NCBI RefSeq assembly: GCF_000143415.4
Contig: NW_003314269.1
Span: forward strand, 1,539,863-1,603,862
Direction of reading: 5' to 3'
Length of the DNA: 64,000 bases
Origin: Selaginella moellendorffii
Lineage: Eukaryota; Streptophyta; Lycopodiopsida; Selaginellales; Selaginellaceae
In this document: positions 10,413 through 20,215 of the stretch, piece after piece
Layout of the letters: every line of letters starts with the position of its first letter
Position numbering within the stretch: position 1 is the stretch's first letter
Made by a program: the position numbers and the translations under genes
The notes under the pieces: model-generated
The model's input: the letters and a program-made list of their open reading frames with translations, nothing else
The model's database searches: none
What the model was told of the DNA's origin: nothing

Positions 10413-12215
10413 CTATAATCTTACCTCTGGATCTTCAGTGTAGCTCCTCGCCTTTGCTGGGAAGAACTGAGCTGCGTTGGACTGAAAGGAGCCAACGAGA
10501 GTCGTCCAGGAAACGAAGTCCGACTTGAAAGGCATTCGAAAGATGAGCTCCCGAGCGTCTCTAAACTGGCCAGCCCTCCCGAGAACGTCCACAAGGCACG
10601 CAAAGTGCTCCCTCGCACAAACGATGCCAAAGTCGTGAGTGGCCGAGCACAGGTACTGCAGGCCTCTCTTCACCAGGCCAACATGGCTGCACGCCGCCAT
10701 AACGCTCTGCAAGGATATCTCGTTGGGCTTGAGTCCCTCGAGCAACATCTCGTGGAAAAGCTGGATGGCGATCCTCCCTCGGCCAGTTCTCGAGTAGCCG
10801 GAAATGACCGCGTTCCAGGGGACTGTATCTTGCTCGGGGATGCCATCGAAGAGAGCTCGGGCCTCGCTGATTCTGCCAGTTTGAGCGTAAGCTCCGACCA
10901 TGGCGGTCCAGGAAACGATGTTCTTCTCCGGCATAACGTCGAACAAGCTCCTGGCCTCGTCCAGATAACCGTGCTGGGCGTAGGCGATGACCAAGCTAGT
11001 GGAAGAGACGCTGTCGTGGAAAGGCATCCTGTCGTGCATAAACTTGGCCTGCTCGAGGTACCCGTCGCGGGCATACGCCTGGAAGATCGCAGTCCACGAC
11101 TCCACCGTGTGCTCTTGGAGGTTGCCAAACATGTCTTGAGCTTCCCGGAGGTGACCCTTTCGGATGTAAGCCACGGCCATGGAGCAGCAGCTCACCATGT
11201 CCCAGCACGGCATCACGTCGAAGACGCTCTTGGAGTCCTCGAGAAGACCCCTCTCGTTGTAAGCACTGACCATGATCGTGAATGGAACGATGCTCGTCAC
11301 CGGCATTGCGTCGAAGATCTCCTTGGCTCTTTCCAGGTGCCCGTTTTGAGCGTAGCCGGTCATCAGCGTCGCCCAGGAGAGAACGTCATACTGCGGCATC
11401 CCGTCGAAGATCTTCTGAGCGCTGTTCAGCTGCTGAGTCTCGGCGTAGCCTTGCAGCAGAGCAGTCCAGCACACGACGTTCCGCTCGGGCATTCCGTCGA
11501 ACAGATGCTGAGCTTGGCTGATTTCCCCAGCTTGAGCATACGCTTGAACCATCGTCGTCCACGAAACAATATCCTGTACTGGCATGCCGTCAAAGATGCT
11601 ACGAGCCTCTTCCAGGTAGCCATTCTCGGCATAAGTTCTCAGCATAGCCGTCAGAGCCACCATGTCACAGCTTGGCATTCGCTCGAACAGGCACCTCGCT
11701 TCGTCCAGATACCCGTTCTGGGTGTATGCCGATAGCATCGTCGTCCACGTTACCAGGTTCCGGTCGGGCATCCTGTGGAAGATCCTCTCGGCGTCTCTGA
11801 TCCTCCTGTGCCTGATATAACCCGAGAGCATTGACGTCCAGGATACTACGCTCTTGTCGCCCATCGAGTCGAAAACCGCCTCCGCCTGGTCGATCTGCCC
11901 GTTGCTGGCATAAGCTGCGATGAGCATGTTGCACGAGAACTCGTTGGGCCGAGCAATGGAGTCGAACGTTCTGCGAGCCTCCGTAGTACTTCCGCATTTT
12001 CCATACATCTGGACGAGTAAGTTGGCGAGGAAAGTATTGTCGCGGTACCTGCTGTGCCGGATCTGATCGTGGATGAGTCGCCCCTTGACCAGATCTTTGG
12101 AGTCGGAGCAGACTTTCAAGAGCCTAGCAAACTGCGAGTCGTCAAGTTCTTCCACAGCTCGAGATGGAGTTCTCGATGGAGTTCTCGATGGTAAGACCAC
12201 TCGGCTTTGTGCCAT
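10413..12215 (-). CDS. PPR protein of short-repeat (S) type, 600 aa
   Basis: Single exon from ATG at 12215 to TAA at 10413-10415. After a Pro/Arg/Ser-rich leader with PSRT repeats comes a run of about a dozen very regular 31-residue PPR units (pattern A-Y-A-x-x-G-x-x-x-x-A-x-x-x-F-D-x-M-P-x-x-D/N-x-V-S-W-T). Such S-type arrays are typical of lycophyte and moss organellar RNA-editing or RNA-stability factors. The C-terminus (DARELIFRMPFKSDFVSWTT) shows the first part of an E-like region, but there is no DYW deaminase domain. The periodic codons leave a 376-codon frame open on the opposite strand, which is not a gene. Confidence 0.93.
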   Translation of the reverse strand: MAQSRVVLPSRTPSRTPSRAVEELDDSQFARLLKVCSDSKDLVKGRLIHDQIRHSRYRDNTFLANLLVQMYGKCGSTTEARRTFDSIARPNEFSCNMLIAAYASNGQIDQAEAVFDSMGDKSVVSWTSMLSGYIRHRRIRDAERIFHRMPDRNLVTWTTMLSAYTQNGYLDEARCLFERMPSCDMVALTAMLRTYAENGYLEEARSIFDGMPVQDIVSWTTMVQAYAQAGEISQAQHLFDGMPERNVVCWTALLQGYAETQQLNSAQKIFDGMPQYDVLSWATLMTGYAQNGHLERAKEIFDAMPVTSIVPFTIMVSAYNERGLLEDSKSVFDVMPCWDMVSCCSMAVAYIRKGHLREAQDMFGNLQEHTVESWTAIFQAYARDGYLEQAKFMHDRMPFHDSVSSTSLVIAYAQHGYLDEARSLFDVMPEKNIVSWTAMVGAYAQTGRISEARALFDGIPEQDTVPWNAVISGYSRTGRGRIAIQLFHEMLLEGLKPNEISLQSVMAACSHVGLVKRGLQYLCSATHDFGIVCAREHFACLVDVLGRAGQFRDARELIFRMPFKSDFVSWTTLVGSFQSNAAQFFPAKARSYTEDPEVRL

Positions 12216-12286
12216 TCCATAACTTAGCTAGAGACCTGAAATTAAGCGCAATATAAAATCCAATAGTAATAAGAATTCCATCAACC

Positions 12287-13875
12287 TCAACTCTCGGATG
12301 GTCCCTGAAAAGAAGCTTGCCAAAAACCAGCAAGGGCACTGCCAAACACGGAGTGACAGACGCTGGAAATTGCACAAGGGACAGCAGTCAATGGACTGGT
12401 AAAGTGCTGGTTTGCAAGAACCACTCCCAGTACCGAGTTCTGAAGGTAGACCAATGTTAGTGAGAGTGCAACGAAGAAGCACTGCTGACTTGCCTGCATG
12501 CCAACCTCGATTGATATTGTCCGAGCTGTGGATTCGCTAAACCTTATGACTTTGGCAGCTAGATATCCAAGCAAAAATCCAGATGCATGCAGCATTGCGA
12601 CCGCCACGAAAATCTGAGCACCCGTGGTGGTGATTGCTGCAGCACTCTGCGCGATTGCACCGGCACAAACTGCAGCAATCGTAACCACTGCAACTGTTGG
12701 AGCTAAGGGCGATAGAATCCGAACGAGTCCAGGGAGATAGTGCGCCATCCCAGCTCCTGCCAGGACCGGCAAAAGTACCACCTACAATAGGCAAATTGTT
12801 TCAAAAAGTTCGGAACTGAAAAACTCGTTACCTGCAATGTTGACAACACGAGAGCGTTTGCATCAACAGCGACGTATTGTCCAGCGAGCTTGGCCGTCAA
12901 GAGAGGCGTCATTACCTGTTATAAAGAAACAAATAAGCATCTACGATCACCAAAGCAAATGTTATATATTCACAAACCACTGCTAAGAATGTGCTGATCG
13001 CTGTCATAATGACTGAAAGCGCAACATTGCCCCTGTATAATCCAGTGGAAGACCAGTACTTTAGCAAGTAGAAAATGGAAGAACAAAAGAAAGGATGCAA
13101 CGAATTTTACCTTGCAAGGTATGTAACAACGTTACTCGCAGTTCCTGTATGAACAAGTTACACATTTGCAAGTATGAAATGAAGGAAAAAAAAACCTCCT
13201 GGGCAGCAAGATACTAGCACGAGACCCGCGGCATAGTGAGATGGCAATCCCAGAACACGAGCTACGGTAGCTCCTGTTAGTGGCATGATCTAACGAAGAT
13301 GAAAAAAAAAAACCAACAAAATTTTAAGAATAGAGAAGAACATCGAAACTCTCAAACCGTGTATTGCAAGAACACTCCAGCAGCAACTTCCCGTGGCATC
13401 GACAAGGCTCCTTTGAGATCATCGATCGAAAGAGTCATTCCCATTCCTGTGATCCAAGTCATTAATTTTAACACTGGGAAAGTTTCCTTTAATACGTACC
13501 AAGCATCGTGATCGTGATCCCGACCATCTGGAGCTGCCCCTTGATCCACAAGAACGCGCTCGGCCTGACCAATGCCGCCACACAGGCGATCCCGACCCAG
13601 ACCGGGAACAAGGACGAGAGCACACCTCCAATGGCTTCAAGCCTTTGGATCCACACGCCATCGCCCTCTTCCACGGGCGGATCTCCAAAACTCCTGGCCG
13701 CGGGAACTGCGGGATCTGATCGCGACCGATTCTCGGTGAAGCTCCGAGATTTGTGCGAGTGGAATATGAGCCCGTTCTTGCTGCTATAGAGAGATCTTGG
13801 AGCCGATATCGAAGAAATACGGGCTCGATCCCGTAATATCACCGCTCCAGCAGAGAAACAAGCGCTTGCCGCCAT
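12287..13875 (-). CDS. BASS1: BASS1-type bile acid:sodium symporter family transporter, plastid
   Basis: Eight exons: 13875-13500, 13446-13358, 13289-13196, 13144-13111, 13032-12978, 12915-12832, 12781-12494 and 12439-12287. A Ser/Arg-rich N-terminus of about 70 residues fits a plastid transit peptide. The membrane part carries the family signatures LVSCCPGGTASNVVTY, NVALSVIMTA, MTPLLTAKLAGQY, LQVVLLPVLAG, STARTISIEVGMQNSVLGV and FTSPLTAVPCAISSVCHS. BASS proteins carry organic anions with Na+ across the plastid envelope; BASS2 carries pyruvate, and BASS1 is less well defined. The last intron, 12440-12493, is 54 nt, has a GC donor, is a multiple of three and contains no stop. Confidence 0.93.
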
Positions 13876-13899
13876 GAAAATGGAAAAACTATCGAGGGA

Positions 13900-14052
13900 T
13901 CACAGATCCCGAGCCTCGGGAAGATTTTTAGAGATCAGCTGCCACAAGATCCAGGAGGACGAGGAGAGGATAGACATGACCACCAGGAAGTACTTGATGC
14001 AGCACGGGCAACTACAGCACGGACAGGGCCTCTTCTCCTCTACTCTCGCCAT
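13900..14052 (-). CDS. Candidate 50-residue Cys-rich membrane peptide
   Basis: ATG at 14052 to TGA at 13900-13902. It has a short charged start, then a cysteine cluster (PCPCCSCPCCIKY) and a single hydrophobic segment (FLVVMSILSSSSWILW). This resembles the N-terminal part of NHL/LEA_2 membrane proteins, which also place a Cys cluster before a TM helix, but no LEA_2 domain follows. It lies between the divergence-free BASS1 start and a small gene, both on the same strand. It could be a micropeptide gene, a truncated NHL copy, or part of a BASS1 5' leader. Confidence 0.35.
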   Translation of the reverse strand: MARVEEKRPCPCCSCPCCIKYFLVVMSILSSSSWILWQLISKNLPEARDL

Positions 14053-14131
14053 ACCCCTCAAGAACCCTAAAACAAAGTTTTGGGGGAAGTTCTGAAATTC
14101 CTCATCTAAATCTCCGCATTTTCTTCCTACT

Positions 14132-14375
14132 CTAGGTGCTCAGCCGCGCCTTGCGAGCTTCCTCTGCCTTATCCATGTAATCCTGATGACTGGAATGCTT
14201 CACACCTGATAGAAATGGGATAGTGGCATCAATCGGTCGATCAAATCAGAGAAGAGAACGAACCTCTGGTCATGAAGTACCAGGGAATGTAGCCCACTCC
14301 CAAGATCGTCACGACACCGATGAAGACGTGCTTGTTGTCACCGCTGTAGAGGAATCGGCGGACCCATGGCTCCAT
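14132..14375 (-). CDS. Small single-pass membrane protein, 61 aa
   Basis: Two exons, 14375-14264 and 14205-14132, with a 58-nt intron and consistent phase. It starts MEPWVRRFLYSGDNKH, then a hydrophobic segment (VFIGVVTILGVGYIPWYF), then a polar tail with SSHQDYMDKAEEARKARL. I believe small plant proteins of this layout exist, possibly in mitochondria, but I cannot name the family or function. The upstream sequence has two direct copies of acaaaccagattagggttct (14378-14456), each with a telo-box-like core. Confidence 0.7.
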
Positions 14376-14377
14376 CA

Positions 14378-14456
14378 CAACAAACCAGATTAGGGTTCTT
14401 GCTAAAACCCTGGGTACGGACAACGTACGGACGACAAACCAGATTAGGGTTCTTTG
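14378..14456. repeat. Direct repeat with telo-box cores upstream of the 61-aa gene
   Basis: The 21-base word acaaaccagattagggttct plus a further t occurs twice, about 56 bp apart. Each copy contains ttagggtt, the complement of AACCCTAA, a promoter motif common in housekeeping plant genes. Confidence 0.5.
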
Positions 14457-14469
14457 GTACGGTATGTTC

Positions 14470-16032
14470 TTAGTCGTGTGGGGTGTTACAATGGACGTGG
14501 TGTACGATAACGCTGGATCGCACGGAGCCTCCAATTGGACTGGACGGGCGCTTAGCAGCACCGGAGACGCAGTTTGATGGGCAGACGTTGTCGCCGATGA
14601 GCGATCGACCACTCGAGAAGAAGTAGAGGAATTGTTCCCAAGTGATGGCCCCGACTCCTGCCAATTTTGAGATGAGAATCAAAAATCGTCCACGGAAAAT
14701 TGGAAGAACTACTCTTACCAGTGGAGTCGATCCTGTTGAAGACGCTTTCGAATGATTCTCTACGGCCGTCTTTGCCTTTGGCTCTAGACAATTGCATGAA
14801 TGCGGCTATCTGGAATGAAATGCTTCAGCTCTCGAGAGAAAGGAGTAGCAACTTACGTCCTTGTCGCGCTTCATCGCGGCCATGAGTTCCTTCTTAGTGA
14901 TGTTTCTGTCAGCAGCGTTTGAGATTCTCTCCTGTTAAAAAAATAGCGTACCCAGTGTTTTCATAGTCGATCTTTGTAAACATCTCCCACAGTCGCCGAT
15001 ACTCTTTCACGGAGATTCCAGCAGCTCCGGCGAGAGTTCTGATGTACGAAAGCTCCCTTGCATTCTTGCTGGCCCTTCTTACCAACGCAAACGCAGTGCT
15101 TAGCTGCTCCAAGGCCCTGAGCACAGAAGGAAACTCGCAGTTAAACAAAATCTGGCAGCTCTAGAAACAATTCCGACATTTGTGTTACCGCTTTTACGTA
15201 GTTAAGGATGCCGAGGAGAACGATTGACAAACATACTTTGCATGGAACGTGAGGCAGCTGTGGAGGAACTGCTCGACAAGTTGCTGTAAATCCACGAAGA
15301 AATGTTAAGAGAGCATGAAAGAGTTTCAATATCAAAACTTACGTGGTAAGGCTCGAAAGGATCTCCCAAATCTCCCGGCCAGCGCGGTTGCCAGCCATCG
15401 TTCACGCTTTTTATCACAGCCTTGCAGTCCACTCGCCTGTTACAGCCAACTGGAGGCTCCGGGGCCGCTGCCACTCTCGGTACGACCCCTCGAGAACCAA
15501 ATAGAAGAATCGAAGCTTCAATGGCTGCTTTGTTTCGCTCAGTCTGCAAAATGAGAAAGATGAAAAATGCATCGTAAGAATTTTTTTCCTCTGCAAGATC
15601 CATTCTCACCATGAAACATCGACCTTCTTCCGCTGATAGAACAGCATCCGCAGCGCTATAGAGGCTAGCGACTTGTTCCTCTAAAATCACAAAGCACAGT
15701 AAGAAACTTACGAAAAAAAAGCAAGAAAAATTCCAACTCACGATGACACTGGAATGTATCGATGTCATTCGACTCATTCAAGCTCTGCTCTAGGCGAGCG
15801 CACGCTTGAATCGCTCTCGAGACATCAATGTCGTAGCGCTTCACGCCTGTATACAAGGCGCAATCTCCAATCCTAGCTCGAATCGATCAGAATCAAACTT
15901 ACGCCGCATTTCAGTCGCCCACGTCTTGAGCGCGTAGCGCAGCGCCCGGACATGGCTGCTCCGCTGGAACTGGGGATCCCTCCACACGGCGCAATCGGCG
16001 ATTAGGGCTCGCCCTAGCTCTTCGCACGCCAT
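14470..16032 (-). CDS. EF-hand-like protein, uncharacterised
   Basis: Exons 16032-15903, 15846-15742, 15680-15610, 15543-15343, 15283-15237, 15116-about 14952, about 14938-14857, 14809-14719 and 14657-14470. The first half is helical and unrecognised. The second half has three EF-hand-like stretches: MFTKIDYENTGY, AADRNITKKELMAAMKRD and VFNRIDSTGVGAITWEQFLYFF, the last with good loop spacing. Phases agree everywhere except between the sixth and seventh exons, where the apparent intron is only about 20 nt and the frame shifts; see findings. The C-terminus is Ser/Pro-rich. Calcium binding is inferred. It lies 123 bp downstream of the CCDC146 stop codon, on the same strand. Confidence 0.7.
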
Positions 16033-16155
16033 GAGCTACCTTCTACACTAGCTAGTATTAAAAATCCAGCACCGAAGAACACGGAGAAAACGGTTTGTAC
16101 AGCGGACGTGGCAAAAACTCGAATATTTTGAGGCATATTCTCCATTCAAATTTTT

Positions 16156-19100
16156 CTAGAGGTCGACTGGCCTTGGCTCTGGCTTTCTTATATGCCGGAA
16201 CGAAGCTCCAGGCTCGGTGGGCTTGAATGGTGGATGGGCTCCTCCGAATGGTTTTGGGAGGCCATAGTTATCAACTGGAATGTAAGCGTTTGGCCTTGGC
16301 TCGGCAGTAGATCTGCGAGAGAAGGAAACTCGTAAGAACTCAAGACAAACAAGAGATCAAGAGCTTGCCTTCGTTCTCCAAATTCCGAGTCGTCCCGGCT
16401 GAATCCACACGCCGAGAACGAGCGCCTCTGCATATGGTGCCATTCTCTCTCGCAATCCGCGGTTGGAGGCTGGAGAAAAGGAAAGAACAGTTGGAGAAAA
16501 CTGGAAGAACAGTGTTTCTCACCTCTCCATTAGCTAGACGAGCCGAGGCTTCCAAAAGGACGGCCTCCAGACACTCTTTCTCTTGCTTCAAACTCATGGC
16601 TGTTGCCTGCACAAAACACAAATAACTCGATGAGACGATGAACTAGAAATGGAAAACTTGAATCTACTGACTTGTGTTAGCGATAGCTCCGAAACGGTGG
16701 CCATCATTTGCGTGGTGACATGTCGAAGCTGTCGCTGGAACCGGCTCATCTTTGAGACAGTTTCCACGGCGTCGGCATAGCCATCAGCCGCCTGTTTTTT
16801 CAGGTCCTCGGCCAGAGCCGTCACCTGTGAAACAGCCACACGTAGAAATCAAAGTCGATATCAACAGATAGAGAATTACCTCCTCCAAGACAAGGTTTTT
16901 CTCCAAGGATTGGTCGCCTTTCCGGTGGAGGAAGAACTCCAATGCTGTGAGCTTCGCCATGAGCTCGTTTGCCGTCGGGTCGGTGCCTTCTAGCAGCCTC
17001 CAGTGAGCTTTGTTCTCCGGATTTTCTACCAGCTTAGACAGCCTCTCGCCTTCTTGCACGGTTAATCTCAACTGGAGTAATGACGCATAAGCGAATGCGA
17101 GGAAAGAGAAGACAAAGCATGACATACTTGAATTTTGACGTTCTTGATCTCCTTGCGTATTTCCACCGCATTTGGAAGAGACTTGTAGCAGAGAAGAATA
17201 TATCTTTCAAGGTTGATGAGCTCCGGCTTGAGTAAGGCAATTTCGTTTTCTCGTTTCAAAAGTTCAATCTCTGAATGTTTTAGAAGCTCATCCTGCATCG
17301 AGACGAACACTTAAACCACGAAAAACGATATAATTCTCGACAACAAACCTGGGCGTGAGACTTCTCATAAAGGATACAAAGCTCATCGTTGCGATCTATG
17401 AGAGATATACCAGTGTGGTTTCGGCTTAAAACCGCATGTTCATACTGTTTTCTGAACGATTCCATGTCCTTTTCGGCGTTCCGAAGGAGACCATTTAGCT
17501 TGTCAATTTCTATCATGTGCTCATCCGCCATTTCCTGGCCGATGAGCCTGAGTTAGTTCGACAAAGAAGCTGTGAAAGGAAGTAATCACCTTCTTCTTTT
17601 GCAGTGCAATGTGGCACTGCGTAATCTCTGACCGAAGAAGAAAACGGTGTTGAACAATGATGGCAAACTCTTTCCTCATCTTCGTCAAGACCTTATCTTT
17701 GTACAAAACCTCGTTCTGCAGCATGTTTACTTCGACCTCCAGCATCCCCATCTTGTCCTTGAGCTCGAGAATTGTGAGATTGCTTAACTAAAAACATCGA
17801 CACAAGTCAGCAGTGATATCTCTACCACATAACAACACAGACCTGCATCAGTTTGACAGACTTATTCCGTTGGCTTCTAAGAAGATTATACACATTGAAG
17901 AACTTGGCATAGGTGTCACAGATATCCTTTTCCTTCTTTTGTAGAAATGCGATAGTAATGTCTGAGACCCGAATTCTTTCTCTGGCTTCTTTTAGTTGTT
18001 GAACCTGCAAAATCACAAACAACGTGAGGAAAACCGGGGGAAACTAGCTCGCATTACCTTCAAAGAAAGTGTACGACAAATATTTTCACGCATGCTCGCA
18101 AGCTCTCCCGCTTGTTGTTGCCGTTCGTAGTCAAGACTAATGGATCTATAAACCTCCCTTTCGAGCTCCGTTGCCTGCATTACGCGCCGTAACTCTGCCG
18201 AAAGAAATCAAGGCTTACCTTTTGATGACCCTCGCGTAGTTGCGCAACCATTTCCTTGCCAACTCCTTTCAACTCGGTGTACATACGCATTCTACCATCA
18301 ATGTCTTTCTTAATCTCTAACACTGTGGTATGCACTTTCTTTCTTTCGTTTTCAACTTGCATAAGCTAAGAACTTGGCCGCAGTTAGTCGCAAAAAGGAA
18401 AAGATAGAAGGCTATACCTGCATATTTATGTTGCTCTTGACGGCTCCAAAGGATGGAAGGGTATCCTGTATTTGCTTGAGCACATTTTCTGTGTGTTTGA
18501 CCTTCTTTGTTATCTTATCCTTGTCGGTGGTACGAGTGACGAGCCTCTCCTGCTCCACTTTGTGATCTGTTTGCAGGGCTTTCAATTGCATATCCAAAGT
18601 CACCTGCATCACGAGAAACGGACCTTTTTTTTCCGGGAAGTCATTTATGAATTCTTACTCGATCCGCAAGATATTGATCGGCATCTAGACTATGAAGCTC
18701 AAGCTCCTTCTTCATCTCCGCAACTGATTGCTCCTATAGCAAAAAGCAGTAGTTATTAGGCGTTGACGACAGGATCGTAAAATCGTACCTTCTGTTCAGT
18801 CAGTTGCCGAACCTTTTCCAGTTCAACCGCAAGCCTTGCATGTTCTTCAGTAGTTTCTCTCATGTTTTGATTTAGCTTTTCAATATGTGTTTCGAGTTCC
18901 TTGATCTGCGAAGGACGCATGTAATTTGTCATGTATTTGTCAGTTTTGCGACCATGATAACACCTTCTCGCTGTAATTTTGATCCTGAGTGGTGAGCCCT
19001 TTGACTCCATTTGAGAGAACATCTGCCTGTTACCACAATCCACTTAACCAGAAAAATCGCAAGAAGAAAACTTGCCTGCTTTTTAAGCTTCTCTGGAACT

Positions 19101-20082
19101 CCATCGTATGTCGTCAGAGTTTGAAACTCTCCTCTTCTATGAACGGTAAGACCTTGCATGTCGGTCGCCAGGACCTCAAGACGCGCTTGAATTTCAGCGC
19201 TCTGCCAAAAATGTGGTCGCGTGTGATGGGTGGAGCCTATAAAAACAATTGAGCAATCTGAAAACTTACACAGGAGAGGTTTTAAGTTGTAAGAACGATT
19301 ATACCTCCTTCTTTAGTTCCTCAATTTTTGCAATAGAATCACCGTGCTGGCTATGCAAATCGCTAATATCCATCTGTATGGATCACAAAACTCAGAGATA
19401 ACGAAGGAGGCAGATTACCAAATGTATCTATCACCTTCAGTTGAAGCAACGTTGGCTGTAGAGCCATATCATACTCATGTTCTATCTCTTCGATCCTCTT
19501 CTGAAATTCTTCTTGCGCCCTTCTAAGATCCGTTTCTTCAGCCTGCAATGCCAAGTCCCTCTCCCTGCGGCAAAGTTGGTTGTCTAGCTAGGAAGATAAA
19601 AACATAGACAAAGAACCATACTTTACCTGCATGCCAGTGCTTCTGATTCCGCTTGCTCCGAGTCCTCACGAAGCATGTCGAGAGCAGCTTCATCTTCCTG
19701 GGCGTCGACCAAAACTTTCTCCAGTTCAATCTTCTCCACCTACAAAAGAGAGGAAGATGTCACCGCTAGAGAAAAACAATGCAAGGCAAAAGAGAAAACC
19801 AAAGAGTTTCCTTACATTAAACTTGCGAGTGAGCTCCTCCCTTTCTTCAAACAATTTCCTAGTGTTTGCTATACTTTCCTTGAGACTCTTGTGGAGTTCC
19901 TCATACCTGCATTGCAAATTCTATCGATCCAACGCTAAAAAAGAGGAAAAATCTCCTCACCTCTGCCTCGCGAAAGCCGCCTTGGCGCCGGTGATGTTCC
20001 CCTTGCGCACCAATTCATCAAGCTTCAAGAGCGCGCTAAGATCCGGCAACACGACCAACTCGATCCCTTCCTCCTCCGCCAT
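16156..20082 (-). CDS. CCDC146: CCDC146 / MBO2 family flagellar coiled-coil protein
   Basis: More than 20 short exons run from ATG at 20082 ([13 protein letters not shown]) to TAG at 16156-16158. Early exons are 20082-19961, 19906-19816, 19739-19627 and 19564-19435; the last is 16315-16156. Nearly the whole protein is coiled coil. Segments match CCDC146 as I recall it: the N-terminal [72 protein letters not shown] and the C-terminal [16 protein letters not shown] then [14 protein letters not shown]146/MBO2 is an axoneme/centriole-associated protein needed for normal flagellar waveform and sperm flagella. Introns 16316-16368 and 19027-19075 have GC donors. Between 19305 and 19200 the exon limits are uncertain. 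Confidence 0.9.
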
Positions 20083-20215
20083 TTCCCCTCTCAGAGAATT
20101 TTCTTCTTTTTCGTATTTTCAAGCCCTAAAGATCTCAACGGATTATCATTCGCCACGTGTCAAGAGAATAATTAGCCAAATAAACGTCGTTAACTTTAAT
20201 TAACATCGATTAACA

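Noticed and set aside
10605-11735. 376-codon open frame on the + strand
   Set aside because: It lies exactly antisense to the S-type PPR array. The 93-bp periodicity of the repeats keeps the opposite strand open, and the translated text has no domain.
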